From Paraburkholderia phosphatilytica (GTDB lineage Bacteria > Pseudomonadota > Gammaproteobacteria > Burkholderiales > Burkholderiaceae): DNA of 46,087 bases. Both the position numbers and the translations under genes were made by a program. Shown piece by piece: positions 8,971 through 17,721 of this stretch. The notes beneath the pieces are model-generated. The model made no database searches and had not been told where the DNA came from. It was given only the letters and a program-made list of their open reading frames with translations. Location: the NCBI RefSeq assembly GCF_003443895.1, contig NZ_QQOA01000051.1, positions 1 to 46,087 on the forward strand, written 5' to 3'. The first letter of the stretch is position 1, and every line of letters starts with the position of its first letter.

Positions 8971-10041
8971 CTAGCCGAGCACCCACTCCTTGAAACGCAG
9001 CGTCAGATCGTCGTAGTGATCGGCCCACCATGCGTCGTTGCTGACCACGTTCATCTTGCTGTTCGGATCCGACAGCCACTTGCGCGTTTCCGGCTTCAGC
9101 ATGGTCAGCGCCGAACGGCTCGCCGGCGTGTTGATCAGGTACTCCATCAGCGCGGCCTGACGGTCCGGGCGCATCGCGAACTGAACGAACTTCATCGCGC
9201 TGGCCTTGTTCGGCGCGTTCTTCAGCACGACCAGATATTCGAGCCCGACGATGTTCTGCTTGAACGAAAAGTCGATCGGCTTTTTCGCGTCCTGCGCGGC
9301 CTTCACGCGGGTCGAGTACGTGTAGCTGAAATCGACCTGCCCGGTTTCGACGAGCGTCACTGTCTGCGGCGTCTGGTCGACCCAGTTCGAGATGTACGGC
9401 TTGATGCGGTCGAGCGCCTTGAACGCGCGTTCCACGTCGAGCGGGTACAGCTTCTCGGGCGGCACGCCGTCGGCGAGCAGCGCGATTTCGAGCGTCTCGC
9501 TCGCGCGGTTGCGCAGCGTGCGATGGCCTGGAAACTTCTTGACGTCCCAGTAATCGGCGAAGGTTTGCGGATGCTTGCCGTCCGGGAACCTGCTGTTGTC
9601 CCAGCAGATGCCGCCGGTGAAGCCGTAGAACGGCACGGCTTCCTTCGTCATCGGCGCGATCAGGTCCTTCGTGTTGAAGAGCGCCGGATCGAGCGGTTCC
9701 CAGTAGCCGTTCTTCGAGCCGGTCATCGCCATCGGGCCGACGGCGTCGAACACGTCCCACTGCACGTTGTTGGTCATCACCTGCGCCTTGACCTTCGCGA
9801 GATCCGGCGTGTCGACCAGCGTGACGTGCACGCCGAATTCCTTTTCGAACGGCTTGGCGAGCGCCTCTTCGACGCCCTGGTGATAGTTGCCGCCCCAGCT
9901 CACCACCACGAGGTTGCTCGCAGCCATCGCCTTGCGGGACGTGATGATCATCGGCGCGCTGATCGCGCCGGACAGCAGGGTCGCGCCTGCGCCTTGCAGG
10001 AAGCGGCGACGCGGCAGATCGGTTTTCGGATTCGATGACAT
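8971..10041 (-). CDS. Tat-exported ABC solute-binding protein, PotD-like (copy 1)
   Basis: 356 residues. A twin-arginine signal 'RRRFLQ' at 11-16, a hydrophobic stretch and a likely cleavage after 'AMA' at residue 40 predict export of a folded protein. The mature part is a family-1/PotD-type periplasmic binding protein ('VVSWGGNYHQG', 'FGVHVTLVDTPDLAKVKAQ'). It heads the PotBCA transporter genes and follows the aldolase gene by 30 bp, so it is the cognate receptor. Two paralogues of identical length (18654-19724 and 22277-23347) share the N-terminal layout residue for residue. Ligand unknown. Confidence 0.92.
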   Translation of the reverse strand: MSSNPKTDLPRRRFLQGAGATLLSGAISAPMIITSRKAMAASNLVVVSWGGNYHQGVEEALAKPFEKEFGVHVTLVDTPDLAKVKAQVMTNNVQWDVFDAVGPMAMTGSKNGYWEPLDPALFNTKDLIAPMTKEAVPFYGFTGGICWDNSRFPDGKHPQTFADYWDVKKFPGHRTLRNRASETLEIALLADGVPPEKLYPLDVERAFKALDRIKPYISNWVDQTPQTVTLVETGQVDFSYTYSTRVKAAQDAKKPIDFSFKQNIVGLEYLVVLKNAPNKASAMKFVQFAMRPDRQAALMEYLINTPASRSALTMLKPETRKWLSDPNSKMNVVSNDAWWADHYDDLTLRFKEWVLG

Positions 10042-10071
10042 GGCTGAGCCCCAGTCGTGATCGGCAGTGGT

Positions 10072-10971
10072 CTATTCGGATTCCCGCGCGACGAGCGCCG
10101 GGAGAACGTCGGCCAGACGGCCGCGCAGCGACGCGGACGCCGCTTCGAGCGGCGACAGCAGACCGCCGAAGTCGAGGCCGCGCAATTGCAGCGCGGCCTT
10201 CACGCCTGCCGGATTCGGCTCGGCGAACATCGCGTCGATCAGCGGACGCAGCGTCGCATGCAGCACCACGGCCTCGGCGAGCTGGCCGTTCATCGCGAGG
10301 CGCAACACCTTCGCCCACTGCTTCGGAATCAGGTTGCTACTGACGATGATCGCGCCGACCGCGCCCATCGCCACGTGCAGCGGCAGCACGTCTTCTTCGC
10401 CGGTCAGGATCGCGATTTTCGACTTCGCCAGTTCGGCTGCGCGCATCTGCTGTGCGAGATCGGGATTGCACGCCTTGATGCCGACCACGCGCGTCAGGTC
10501 GGCGAGTTTGTCGACGGTTTCGTAGTGCAGCGACACGCCGGTGCGGTACGGAATCTCGTACAGGATGATGTCCGCGTCCACGGCATCGGAGAAGCGCTTG
10601 TAGTAATCGACGATGCCCTGCTGGGTCGGCCGGTAGTAGTACGGCGTGACGACCATCAGCGCCTTCGCGCCTGCCTTCACGTATGCACGGCCGGCTTCGA
10701 TCGCGTCGCCGAGGCCCGGCGGCAGCACACCCGGCACGACGGGCAGCTTGCCCGCGCCGGCTTCGAGCGCCGTGTCGACCACGCGCAGGCGTTCGTCGGG
10801 CGTCAGCGCGACGTATTCGCCGCTGCCGCCGAGCGCTACGATGCCGTCCGCACCCGCTGCGATCAGGTTGGCGATGTGCTGCTTGAGCGGCGTGGGATTG
10901 AAGCGGTTATCGGCATCGAAAGGCGTCGGCACCGCGGTCAGGATTCCGGCGTACGGATGGTTCGTGCTCAT
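10072..10971 (-). CDS. DapA-family pyruvate-dependent aldolase/lyase, copy 1
   Basis: 299 residues, a full class I aldolase barrel of the DHDPS/N-acetylneuraminate lyase family. Schiff-base Lys166 lies in 'GIKACN', the catalytic Tyr138 in 'LYEIPYRTG', and the pyruvate-carboxylate loop reads 'GGSGEY' at 48-53 instead of the GTTGE of biosynthetic DapA. The start at 10971 is chosen by alignment with the paralogue at 21334; the frame stays open 23 codons further. It begins a catabolic transport operon next to a semialdehyde dehydrogenase, so lysine biosynthesis is unlikely. Plausible roles are cleavage of 4-hydroxy-2-oxoglutarate to pyruvate and glyoxylate, or of another 2-oxo-4-hydroxy acid. Confidence 0.85.
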   Translation of the reverse strand: MSTNHPYAGILTAVPTPFDADNRFNPTPLKQHIANLIAAGADGIVALGGSGEYVALTPDERLRVVDTALEAGAGKLPVVPGVLPPGLGDAIEAGRAYVKAGAKALMVVTPYYYRPTQQGIVDYYKRFSDAVDADIILYEIPYRTGVSLHYETVDKLADLTRVVGIKACNPDLAQQMRAAELAKSKIAILTGEEDVLPLHVAMGAVGAIIVSSNLIPKQWAKVLRLAMNGQLAEAVVLHATLRPLIDAMFAEPNPAGVKAALQLRGLDFGGLLSPLEAASASLRGRLADVLPALVARESE

Positions 10972-11009
10972 CGTCTCGGAGATTCTTGTCAGTTCAGGGT
11001 GAATCGGGT

Positions 11010-11029
11010 GGCGGCGTTGCAACGCCGCC
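11010..11029. repeat. Perfect hairpin in the leader of the aldolase operon
   Basis: GGCGGCGTT and AACGCCGCC form a 9-bp perfect inverted repeat with a 2-nt centre, about 40 bp upstream of the aldolase start and after the dehydrogenase stop. It could be the 3' end of the upstream transcript or a structured leader; no T run follows on the minus strand. Confidence 0.45.
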
Positions 11030-11113
11030 GTTTCGATCAACGATAAGAAGCCAAAAAAACGGACTGCATTCCATCACGTTTGATTAGCCTCTTTATAAGG
11101 GCGGGTAATTCAA

Positions 11114-11133
11114 GACCCGTAAAGACCCGTAAA
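11114..11133. repeat. Tandem decamer repeat
   Basis: The 10-mer GACCCGTAAA occurs twice head to tail, followed by a partial third copy (GCCCC). It lies about 145 bp upstream of the aldolase start and just downstream of the semialdehyde dehydrogenase stop. Direct repeats at such a site may bind a regulator, but two copies could be chance. Confidence 0.3.
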
Positions 11134-11161
11134 GCCCCGCCCTCGAAGTCGCGCTACAACC

Positions 11162-12775
11162 TCAAACGCCGAACGACCACTCTCGCGGCGGCAGATACGT
11201 CTCCTTCACGACGCGCGGCGATGCCCAGCGCAACAGGTTCAGATACGAGCCCGCCTTGTCGTTGGTGCCGCTCGCGCGGCCGCCGCCAAACGGTTGCTGG
11301 CCGATCATCGCGCCTGTCGGCTTGTCGTTCAGATACAGGTTGCCCGCCGCGTTCACGAGCGCGGCCTCGGCTTCATGCAGCGCGAAGCGGTCGGTGCAGA
11401 AGATCGAACCAGTCAGCGCGTACGGGCTGGTCGAATCGATCAAAGCAAGCGTGTCGGTCCACGCGTTGTCCGCGTAGACGTACACCGACAGCACCGGCCC
11501 GAACAGTTCCTCGCTCATCAGCGCGTGTTTTGGATCGGACACTTCGAGCACCGTCGGCTCGACGAAGAAGCCCGGCTCCGACCATGTTTTGCCGCCCGAC
11601 ACCACGGTCACCTTGCTGTCGTCCTTCGCGGCGTTCAGCACGGCCGTGAGCTTCGCGTGCGAAGCCTGCGAGATCACCGCGCCCATGAAGGTCTTGCCGA
11701 GATCGGCCGGATCGCCGACCTTCAACTGCGCGAGACGCGCGACCATTTCGTCGCGCACCGCCGGCCACAGGCTGCGCGGGACGTACGCGCGCGACGCGGC
11801 GCTGCATTTCTGCCCGCAATATTCGAACGCACCGCGAATCAGCGCGATCGCGACTTCGGACGGATGCGCCGACGCGTGCGCGAGCACGAAGTCCTTGCCG
11901 CCCGTCTCGCCGACCAGGCGCGGAATCGTGCGGAACGCGTCCACCTTCGACGCGACGCCCTTCCACAGCGACTGGAACACAGCCGACGAACCGGTGAAGT
12001 GAATGCCCGCCAGATCCGGCGAATTCAGCACGGCACGCGTGGTGAGTTCGGCCTCGCCAGGCACGAAGTTGATCACGCCCGCAGGCAGGCCCGCTTCTTC
12101 CAGCGCTTCGTAGAAAATCCAGTTCGCGAGCGCCGATTTCTCGGACGGCTTCCACAGCACCGTGTTGCCCATGATCGCGGGGGCCGTCGTCAGGTTGCCG
12201 CCGATCGCCGTGAAGTTGAACGGCGACACTGCGTACACGAAACCTTCGAGCGGGCGCCAGTCGGTGCGGTTGACGGCGGTCGCGACCGAAGCCGGCTGCT
12301 CGGCATACACGCGCTGCGCGTTGAACGCGTTGAAGCGCAGGAAGTCGATCAGCTCGCACGCCGCATCGGGCTCGGCCTGATCGATGGTCTTGCTCTGGCC
12401 CAGCACGGTGGCCGCGTTGATGCGCATGCGCTGACGCGTGGCAATGATGTCCGCTGCGCGATGCAGGATGGTCGCGCGGCTCGCGAACGGCAGCGACGCC
12501 CAGTCGCGCGACACCGACTTCGCACTGGCGATCGCCTCGCCGATCTGCGCTTCGGTCGGACGGTGAATGCGTGCGAGCAGACGCGACTGGTCGTGCGGTG
12601 CGCGCACTTCGACGACGTCGTTCGAGAAGTAACGCTTGCCGCCGATCACCGTCGGAATCTCGACTACGTCGCGTGCATTCAGCGCTTCCTGCAGTTGCGC
12701 GGCGGCGACAGTTCCCGTGCCGAAATGCACTTCGGGTTCGTTGGCGGGCAGCGGAAAGTTTGGACTGGAATTCAC
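11162..12775 (-). CDS. L-glutamate gamma-semialdehyde (1-pyrroline-5-carboxylate) dehydrogenase, ALDH4 type
   Basis: 537 residues, the length of stand-alone ALDH4A1-type enzymes. Catalytic Cys324 lies in 'GQKCSA', the general base Glu290 in 'VGETGGKD', and Asn187 in 'SPFNFTAIGGN', all signatures of the P5C dehydrogenase branch rather than generic aldehyde dehydrogenases. The GTG start is preceded by AAGGAG at good spacing; 20 extra codons upstream have no family match. The enzyme oxidises glutamate-5-semialdehyde, and in mammals 4-hydroxyglutamate-semialdehyde, to the acid with NAD+. With no PutA domain here and a DapA-type aldolase downstream, a role in hydroxyproline-like catabolism is attractive but inferred. 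A LysR gene lies 229 bp upstream on the same strand. Confidence 0.9.
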   Translation of the reverse strand: MNSSPNFPLPANEPEVHFGTGTVAAAQLQEALNARDVVEIPTVIGGKRYFSNDVVEVRAPHDQSRLLARIHRPTEAQIGEAIASAKSVSRDWASLPFASRATILHRAADIIATRQRMRINAATVLGQSKTIDQAEPDAACELIDFLRFNAFNAQRVYAEQPASVATAVNRTDWRPLEGFVYAVSPFNFTAIGGNLTTAPAIMGNTVLWKPSEKSALANWIFYEALEEAGLPAGVINFVPGEAELTTRAVLNSPDLAGIHFTGSSAVFQSLWKGVASKVDAFRTIPRLVGETGGKDFVLAHASAHPSEVAIALIRGAFEYCGQKCSAASRAYVPRSLWPAVRDEMVARLAQLKVGDPADLGKTFMGAVISQASHAKLTAVLNAAKDDSKVTVVSGGKTWSEPGFFVEPTVLEVSDPKHALMSEELFGPVLSVYVYADNAWTDTLALIDSTSPYALTGSIFCTDRFALHEAEAALVNAAGNLYLNDKPTGAMIGQQPFGGGRASGTNDKAGSYLNLLRWASPRVVKETYLPPREWSFGV

Positions 12776-13004
12776 TCCTGCTCCTTGAAGAAACGGTAGG
12801 ACGGAAGGCCGGCCGGCGCGCGCGACACGCGGCATAGGCCGGACTCAGGCCGGCCGGGTTCAGGATGGAGCGTAGTCGGCGCTAAAAAAAGTGGCGCTTG
12901 CTTCACGCGTCCTTATGCATAGGATCGGTGGCAGTTATGGAGCGCCGCGTGAACGAGGCGCGGCATGGCGCGCGGGCTGCGCCAATGGGGAAAAACCCGG
13001 AGCG

Positions 13005-14006
13005 TTACGCGTCATCGGCGATACGGATGTCATCGAGTTCCAGCGAGAGTGCGGCCGCGATGTCACGCGCGACCTGACGCTCGAATGCGAGTCGCAGCAT
13101 TTCATACAGATCGGTAGGCAGACGGCCCAGTTCGTTTTCGCGGAACGCCAGATAGAACGCGCGGCTGAGCGGCTCGTACGGCCGGCCGTGCCTCGAGAAC
13201 GCGGAGAGCGGCACCACCCGCACGTCGGACACGAAATGCCGCGACTGCCACAGGCACAGCGGCGTGGTGAGCGCGAAGCCGAGTCCCGCCGCAACCAGCG
13301 CCAGCATCGGATCGGTCGCATCCAGTTCATAGGTGCGCTCCACATTGTCGGCGCTCGCGGCGAGATACGCGTCGACCTGCTGGCCGATGGTGGAGCGGGC
13401 GCTATAGCGGATCAGTTGCAGATGGCGGCTGAGATCGGTCAGCGAGCCGAAGCGGTCCACTTCGAAGCTGCGCGGCATGACCACCAGATAGGGCTCGGAA
13501 AAGAGCTTCTGGCGACGGATGCCCGGCGCCTGCGACTTGCTGGCCGTGGTCACCGCGATATCGATCTGACGCGCTTCGAGCTGCGCGTCCAGCGTGGGCG
13601 TGATGCCGGACCACAGGCGGATCTGATGCGACGTGCCCGCCAGCGCGCGCAGCACGATCGGGCCGATGGTGGCCGCGAACGAATCGACGCAACCGAGCCG
13701 CACTACCACCCGCTTTGCGCGCGTCACGTTGCGCACGCTTTCCATCATCTGGCCCGCGCCCTGCAGCAGCACGGTGGCATGCTCGAACAGACGCTGACCC
13801 GCGGCTGTGGGTCGCGCGGGACGTGTGGCCCGATCGAGCAGCGTCGTGTCGAGGATGGTCTCCAGCACCTTGATGCGCTGCGACACGCCCGCCTGCGAAA
13901 TCGCGAGCCGGGTGGCCGCCTCCGAGATCGAACCGGCCTCCACCACGGCGACCCAGCTCGCCAGCAGGTCCCAGTCGGGAAACTGTTCAGGTGCAGTGTC
14001 TTTCAT
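13005..14006 (-). CDS. LysR-family transcriptional regulator, copy 1
   Basis: 333 residues. The N-terminal winged helix-turn-helix spans about 16-75 with 'SEAATRLAISQAGVSQRIKV' as the recognition region, and a periplasmic-binding-like effector domain follows. The ATG at 14006 matches the register of the paralogue at 25828. It sits between an amidohydrolase gene and the semialdehyde dehydrogenase, all on the minus strand, and probably activates the left-block genes in response to a substrate or intermediate. The paralogue has nearly the same recognition helix, so the two regulators probably share operators. Confidence 0.92.
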   Translation of the reverse strand: MKDTAPEQFPDWDLLASWVAVVEAGSISEAATRLAISQAGVSQRIKVLETILDTTLLDRATRPARPTAAGQRLFEHATVLLQGAGQMMESVRNVTRAKRVVVRLGCVDSFAATIGPIVLRALAGTSHQIRLWSGITPTLDAQLEARQIDIAVTTASKSQAPGIRRQKLFSEPYLVVMPRSFEVDRFGSLTDLSRHLQLIRYSARSTIGQQVDAYLAASADNVERTYELDATDPMLALVAAGLGFALTTPLCLWQSRHFVSDVRVVPLSAFSRHGRPYEPLSRAFYLAFRENELGRLPTDLYEMLRLAFERQVARDIAAALSLELDDIRIADDA

Positions 14007-14160
14007 ATTCGGCGGCAGGTTGGAAAGCCGAATGTAGCACGGTCGATCAGTTGGCCGTGTCGGATGACGCACGCTGGTAGAGCAAGACGCGTACCGTGTC
14101 AGCGGCACGCGCAGCGCGACATTCGTCAGGCTCGCCGAGCAGCCGGATCGAGCCGCCCGC

Positions 14161-15015
14161 TCAGACCGTCCAGGCGCGCGACAGCTGCCGCACCGTCGTA
14201 TCGAGCGCGGCCAGCACCGCGTCGAAGGTCGGATCAGAGGGCGCATGCGGCGATGCGTCCGTGCGCGCGGCGGCCGTCTCGTCGTCCGCCGGCGTCGCGC
14301 CGACGCGCGCCATGCAGTCGCTGCGCCAGCTGCCCGCCACTTCCACTTCGATCGCGTGCACGCCCTGGTCCGGGTGCCCGTAGTGTTGCGCCGCGAAGCA
14401 GTCCGCGATCTTGCCGTTCACCACCCACGAGCGCCCCTGCGCGCGCGCGGCGTCGGTCAGCGCCGAGACGAGCCGGCGGTCGCACGCCTCGCCGCGATGC
14501 GTGCCGATGTTGCAGTCGAGATCGCCATGCTGGAGCCGGTACGGCGACAGCCAGAAACTCGCATGCGACACGAGCAGCACCACCTGCTCGTGGATCGCGC
14601 GCAGCCGCGCGATTTCTTCGCCGACGCGCGCATGGAACGGCTGCCAGTATTGCCCGATGCGCGCTTCGACCTCGTCGGCGCTCAGTTCGGCGCCCGGCTC
14701 GTAGAGCGCCTCGCCGCGCGATGTATGGGTGCGGCACAGGCCCTGACGGCTCAGGCTCGGCGTGAGCGAGCGGTTGTCGGCGGCCACGTTGAAGTCGATC
14801 ACGCATGCGTGGTAGTGCCCTGCCACCAGCGTTGCGCCCGCGCGCCGCGCGGACTCCTGCAGCAGGATGCCGGCAGGATCGGCGACGCGGCCCTGCACGG
14901 GCACCCATGCGGGATGACGCAGCAGGTCGGTCGGGATGGCGGTGCCGGTGTGCGGCGTAATCACCAGCACGGGCGAATCGCCGCGGACGATCGGTCGATA
15001 GCCAGGAGTCTGCAT
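14161..15015 (-). CDS. N-formylglutamate amidohydrolase (HutG-type) family protein
   Basis: 284 residues. The N-terminal 'VITPHTGTAIP' (18-28), the segment 'VIDFNVAADNRS' near 72-83 and 'LVSHASF' followed by 'GDLDCNIGTHRG' are characteristic of the N-formylglutamate amidohydrolase fold, a metal-dependent zinc-peptidase-like hydrolase. Classic members release formate from N-formylglutamate in histidine breakdown, but no hut gene is nearby. GAGG nine bases upstream supports this ATG over a 63-codon extension. A T-N11-A inverted repeat sits about 145 bp upstream, linking it to the LysR regulators. It might deacylate an N-acyl or N-formyl amino acid that feeds the pathway; that is inference. Confidence 0.8.
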   Translation of the reverse strand: MQTPGYRPIVRGDSPVLVITPHTGTAIPTDLLRHPAWVPVQGRVADPAGILLQESARRAGATLVAGHYHACVIDFNVAADNRSLTPSLSRQGLCRTHTSRGEALYEPGAELSADEVEARIGQYWQPFHARVGEEIARLRAIHEQVVLLVSHASFWLSPYRLQHGDLDCNIGTHRGEACDRRLVSALTDAARAQGRSWVVNGKIADCFAAQHYGHPDQGVHAIEVEVAGSWRSDCMARVGATPADDETAAARTDASPHAPSDPTFDAVLAALDTTVRQLSRAWTV

Positions 15016-15159
15016 GTCGGGAATTCCTCGGTTTTGCGCTGCCGCCCTGCGTTTCAGGACCGGACCGGGCAAGCGCGCCGCCAGGCGACGCGCACGTCCT
15101 CGCAGACTACAGCGGCGGTCGGCCCTCGGATGCAGGATCAGCAGCGGTTGAGTTCGACA

Positions 15160-15172
15160 TAAGCATCGCTTA
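15160..15172. promoter_or_regulatory. LysR-type operator candidate TAAGC-N3-GCTTA
   Basis: TAAGC ATC GCTTA is a perfect 5-bp inverted repeat with exact T-N11-A geometry; extending outward, 7 of 8 positions per arm match. It lies 145 bp upstream of the amidohydrolase start and resembles TTAGC-GCG-GCTTA and TTAGT-CCG-GCTAA near 21.1 kb, suggesting one LysR regulon. Confidence 0.5.
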
Positions 15173-15188
15173 AGTTTTTTGCGCGGAC

Positions 15189-15210
15189 CTGTCGTGCGGC
15201 CCAACGACAG
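15189..15210 (-). other. Inverted repeat downstream of the amino-acid ABC operon
   Basis: CTGTCGT (15189-15195) pairs with ACGACAG (15204-15210) about 30 bp after the ATPase stop on the minus strand. It could mark the transcript 3' end, but there is no T tract on that strand. Confidence 0.35.
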
Positions 15211-15239
15211 TTACCGCCGCCATCGCGACAGCGGACCGG

Positions 15240-16034
15240 TCAGTTCCGCGCGCCCGTCAGGCCTGCCAGAAATCGCTGGCAGCGCTCCGTCTGCGGCGCG
15301 AACAGCACTTCGCCCGACGGTCCCTGTTCGACGATCTGCCCGGCCTCCATGAAGATCGTCGTGTCCGACACATGGCGCGCGAACTCCATTTCGTGCGTCG
15401 CGATCAGCATCGTCATGCCCGACTCCCGCACATCGCGAATCACGTTGAGCACCTCCTGCACGGTCTCCGGATCGAGCGCGGAGGTCGGCTCGTCGAACAG
15501 CATGATCTGCGGATCCATCGCGAGCGCGCGTGCGATGGCCACGCGCTGCTGCTGCCCGCCCGACAATTGCCGCGGAAAATTGCCCGCGCGATTGCCGAGG
15601 CCAACCCGTTCGAGCAGTTCCATGCCACGCTTTTTCGCGCGTTCCGCGGACTCGCCGCGCACGAGCCGCGGCCCGGACGTGACGTTTTCCAGCGCCGTCA
15701 TGTGCGGAAACAGGTTGAAGCTCTGGAACACCATGCCCACGTGTTCGCGTTGCGCGGCGAGCGCGGATGCGCCCAGCCGGCGACGCGTCCTGCCTTCGGT
15801 GCGGTAGCCGACCTCGAAATCGCCAACCTCGATCGTGCCCGACGAAATCTCTTCGAGCGCGTTCACGCAGCGCAGCAGCGTGCTCTTGCCCGAGCCGCTC
15901 GGTCCGATCAGCGCAACGGCGCTGCCCTTTGCGACATCGAGCGACACCGATCGGAGCGCGGTGTAGTCGCCGTACTGCTTGACCACGCCGGACACGCGCA
16001 GAAAGCGGTCCGTCGATCCATGCGTGCTGTTCAT
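15240..16034 (-). CDS. Polar amino-acid ABC transporter ATP-binding protein (GlnQ/HisP type)
   Basis: 264 residues. Walker A 'GPSGSGKST' at 44-52, Q-loop 'VFQSFNLFPH', signature 'LSGGQQQR' at 157-164 and Walker B 'IMLFDEP' at 177-183 place it in the polar amino-acid uptake ATPase group. Its ATG overlaps the permease stop by four bases (ATGA). An in-frame extension to 16388 lies inside the permease gene and is ignored. Together with the permease and the family-3 binding protein upstream it makes a complete amino-acid importer with a single permease gene. Confidence 0.93.
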   Translation of the reverse strand: MNSTHGSTDRFLRVSGVVKQYGDYTALRSVSLDVAKGSAVALIGPSGSGKSTLLRCVNALEEISSGTIEVGDFEVGYRTEGRTRRRLGASALAAQREHVGMVFQSFNLFPHMTALENVTSGPRLVRGESAERAKKRGMELLERVGLGNRAGNFPRQLSGGQQQRVAIARALAMDPQIMLFDEPTSALDPETVQEVLNVIRDVRESGMTMLIATHEMEFARHVSDTTIFMEAGQIVEQGPSGEVLFAPQTERCQRFLAGLTGARN

Positions 16035-16750
16035 TGCTGCTCCGCTAGCGAGGTTTTGATCGACGACGCACGCTTCCGGGCATCCGCGAACCAGCGCGAG
16101 TTGCGCCGCTCGAAGGCCGCCTGCAGCAGCGTCCAGATCGCCGTCACGGCGAGGTAGTACAGCGTCGCGACCGTCAGCGCTTCGAGCACGCGGAAGTTGG
16201 CCTGGGTGAGATTGTCCGTGGCACGGAACAGTTCGGTCATCGAAATGACCGACACCAGCGACGTGTTCTTCAGCTGCCGCACGAACTCGTTGCCAAGCGG
16301 CGGTATCGCGATGCGCAAGGCCTGCGGAAAGACGATCGCGCGCATGATCGTGACCGGCCGCATGCCGACCGCGCGCGCGGCCTCCCATTGCGCGACCGGC
16401 ACCGCGGACAGCGACGAGCGCACGATCTCGGCAACGTACGGGCTCTCGGAGAACATCAGACCGATCACCGCGGCTTCCAGCACCGAGAGCCGCACGCCGA
16501 GCTGCGGCAACGCGCTGTAGAGAAACACGAGTTGCACCAGCAGCGGCGTCGCGCGAAAGAACGCGACGTAGCCCTGATAGAAGCTTCGGGTGATGCGGCC
16601 GTTCACACCACCGATGAGCGCGATCATCGTGCCGAGCACGATCGCGAGCATCAGGGTGACGAGCGTGAGCCAGATCGTCGTCCAGAGCCCCGTGAGAATG
16701 GAGGGCTCGACGAGATCGTGAAGGAAAACCGACCAGTCCCAGACAGTCAT
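16031..16750 (-). CDS. Polar amino-acid ABC transporter permease (HisM/GlnP type)
   Basis: 239 residues with a first span 'GLWTTIWLTLVTLMLAIVLG', the segment 'FFRATPLLVQL' and the coupling loop 'AARAVGMRPVTIMRAIVFPQ', diagnostic of the HisMQ permease family. GGAGG lies six bases before this ATG; a GTG one codon upstream is too close to it. Only one permease gene is present, so the channel is probably a homodimer. It lies 13 bp after the DapA-family lyase gene, which splits the transporter operon. Confidence 0.93.
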   Translation of the reverse strand: MTVWDWSVFLHDLVEPSILTGLWTTIWLTLVTLMLAIVLGTMIALIGGVNGRITRSFYQGYVAFFRATPLLVQLVFLYSALPQLGVRLSVLEAAVIGLMFSESPYVAEIVRSSLSAVPVAQWEAARAVGMRPVTIMRAIVFPQALRIAIPPLGNEFVRQLKNTSLVSVISMTELFRATDNLTQANFRVLEALTVATLYYLAVTAIWTLLQAAFERRNSRWFADARKRASSIKTSLAEQQ

Positions 16751-16763
16751 CACCCGCCTCCCC

Positions 16764-17666
16764 TTACAGTCCCGCCAGCCGGCCCACTTCCGCGCGATCC
16801 AGCAGCGCCTTCAGCTCGCGCCGCAAGGCTTCGGGCGACGAAGCGATCGGTTCGCGCGGCTCGCCGAGCGGCAGTCCACGCAGCGCCGATCCCGCCTTCG
16901 CAAGCGCGACATAGCCGTTGAGCAGCATGAAGTCGATGATCGGCCACAGCTTCGCCCACACCGCGAGCGCGGCTGGCAGATCTCGTTTGACCGACACCGC
17001 GTCGTACAGCGCGACGCACAGCTCCGGCACGAAGGTCGATGCGCCGATGATGGTGCCCGGCGCGCCGTGCGCGAGCACCGCGAGCAGCGCGGGGTCGGAG
17101 CCGGCGAACACGGTCGGCGCATCCGGATTGCTCAGCATGCGCATCGTGCGCGTGTAGTTGGCCGGGCTGTCCTTGATCGCCGACACCAGGCCTTCACGGC
17201 GCAGCGTCACCATCTGCGCTTCGGTGATGTCGAGCCCGGTGATGCCCGGCGTGTCGTAATAGATGATCGGGCCGCCAGCGATCTCCACCACCTTGCCGAG
17301 AAAGCGCTGCACGTCGGCGAACTTCAGGCGATCGAAATACGGCGTGACCACCAGCATCTGATCGACGCCGACGTCTTTCGCATGACGCGTCAGATCGAGC
17401 GTGTCGCGCACGTTGTTCGAGCCCACGTGCGCGATGAGATCGGTCTTGCCCTTGCCGGTCTGCACGCCGATCTCGAAGAGCCGCTTGCGCTCCGCAATGG
17501 TCAGCGCCGGATGCTCGCCCGTCGAGCCGCTCAGCAGCACGCCGTGAATGCCCGCCGCGATCTGCGATTCGATCAGCTTCACATAGGCCGCTTCATCGAT
17601 CTGGCTGCCGTCCCGCGAAAACGGCGTCAGGATCGCGCTCAAAATGCCCTTCAGCTCCTGCTTCAT
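16764..17666 (-). CDS. DapA-family lyase, divergent third copy
   Basis: 300 residues of the DHDPS/NAL family with 'GSTGE' at 47-51, Tyr137 in 'IIYYDTPG' and Schiff-base Lys165 in 'AIKDSPAN'. It differs clearly from the copies at 10072 and 21334: the loop is GSTGE, not GGSGEY or GGTGEY, the catalytic Tyr context is YDTPGITG, and the conserved EPNP segment is missing. A clean AGGAG precedes the ATG. It lies between the binding protein and the permease of an amino-acid importer, so it probably cleaves a product of the imported compound. Substrate unassigned. Confidence 0.85.
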   Translation of the reverse strand: MKQELKGILSAILTPFSRDGSQIDEAAYVKLIESQIAAGIHGVLLSGSTGEHPALTIAERKRLFEIGVQTGKGKTDLIAHVGSNNVRDTLDLTRHAKDVGVDQMLVVTPYFDRLKFADVQRFLGKVVEIAGGPIIYYDTPGITGLDITEAQMVTLRREGLVSAIKDSPANYTRTMRMLSNPDAPTVFAGSDPALLAVLAHGAPGTIIGASTFVPELCVALYDAVSVKRDLPAALAVWAKLWPIIDFMLLNGYVALAKAGSALRGLPLGEPREPIASSPEALRRELKALLDRAEVGRLAGL

Positions 17667-17721
17667 CCTTTGCTCCTGTTGGCTTCGTTGAGAGTGATGG
17701 ATTCGATGCGACGCGGCGGCA

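Noticed and set aside
8038..10038. 666-codon plus-strand frame across the permease and binding-protein genes
   Set aside because: Composition is typical of antisense GC-rich frames and the opposite strand encodes clear transporter proteins with correct motifs.
6001..10041. Calling the ABC transporter a polyamine importer (potABCD)
   Set aside because: Only family-level similarity is seen; no polyamine enzyme is adjacent and the neighbours process hydroxy or amino acids.
12891..14765. 624-codon plus-strand frame over the LysR and amidohydrolase genes
   Set aside because: No recognisable motif, extreme Arg content, and it crosses two conserved minus-strand genes.
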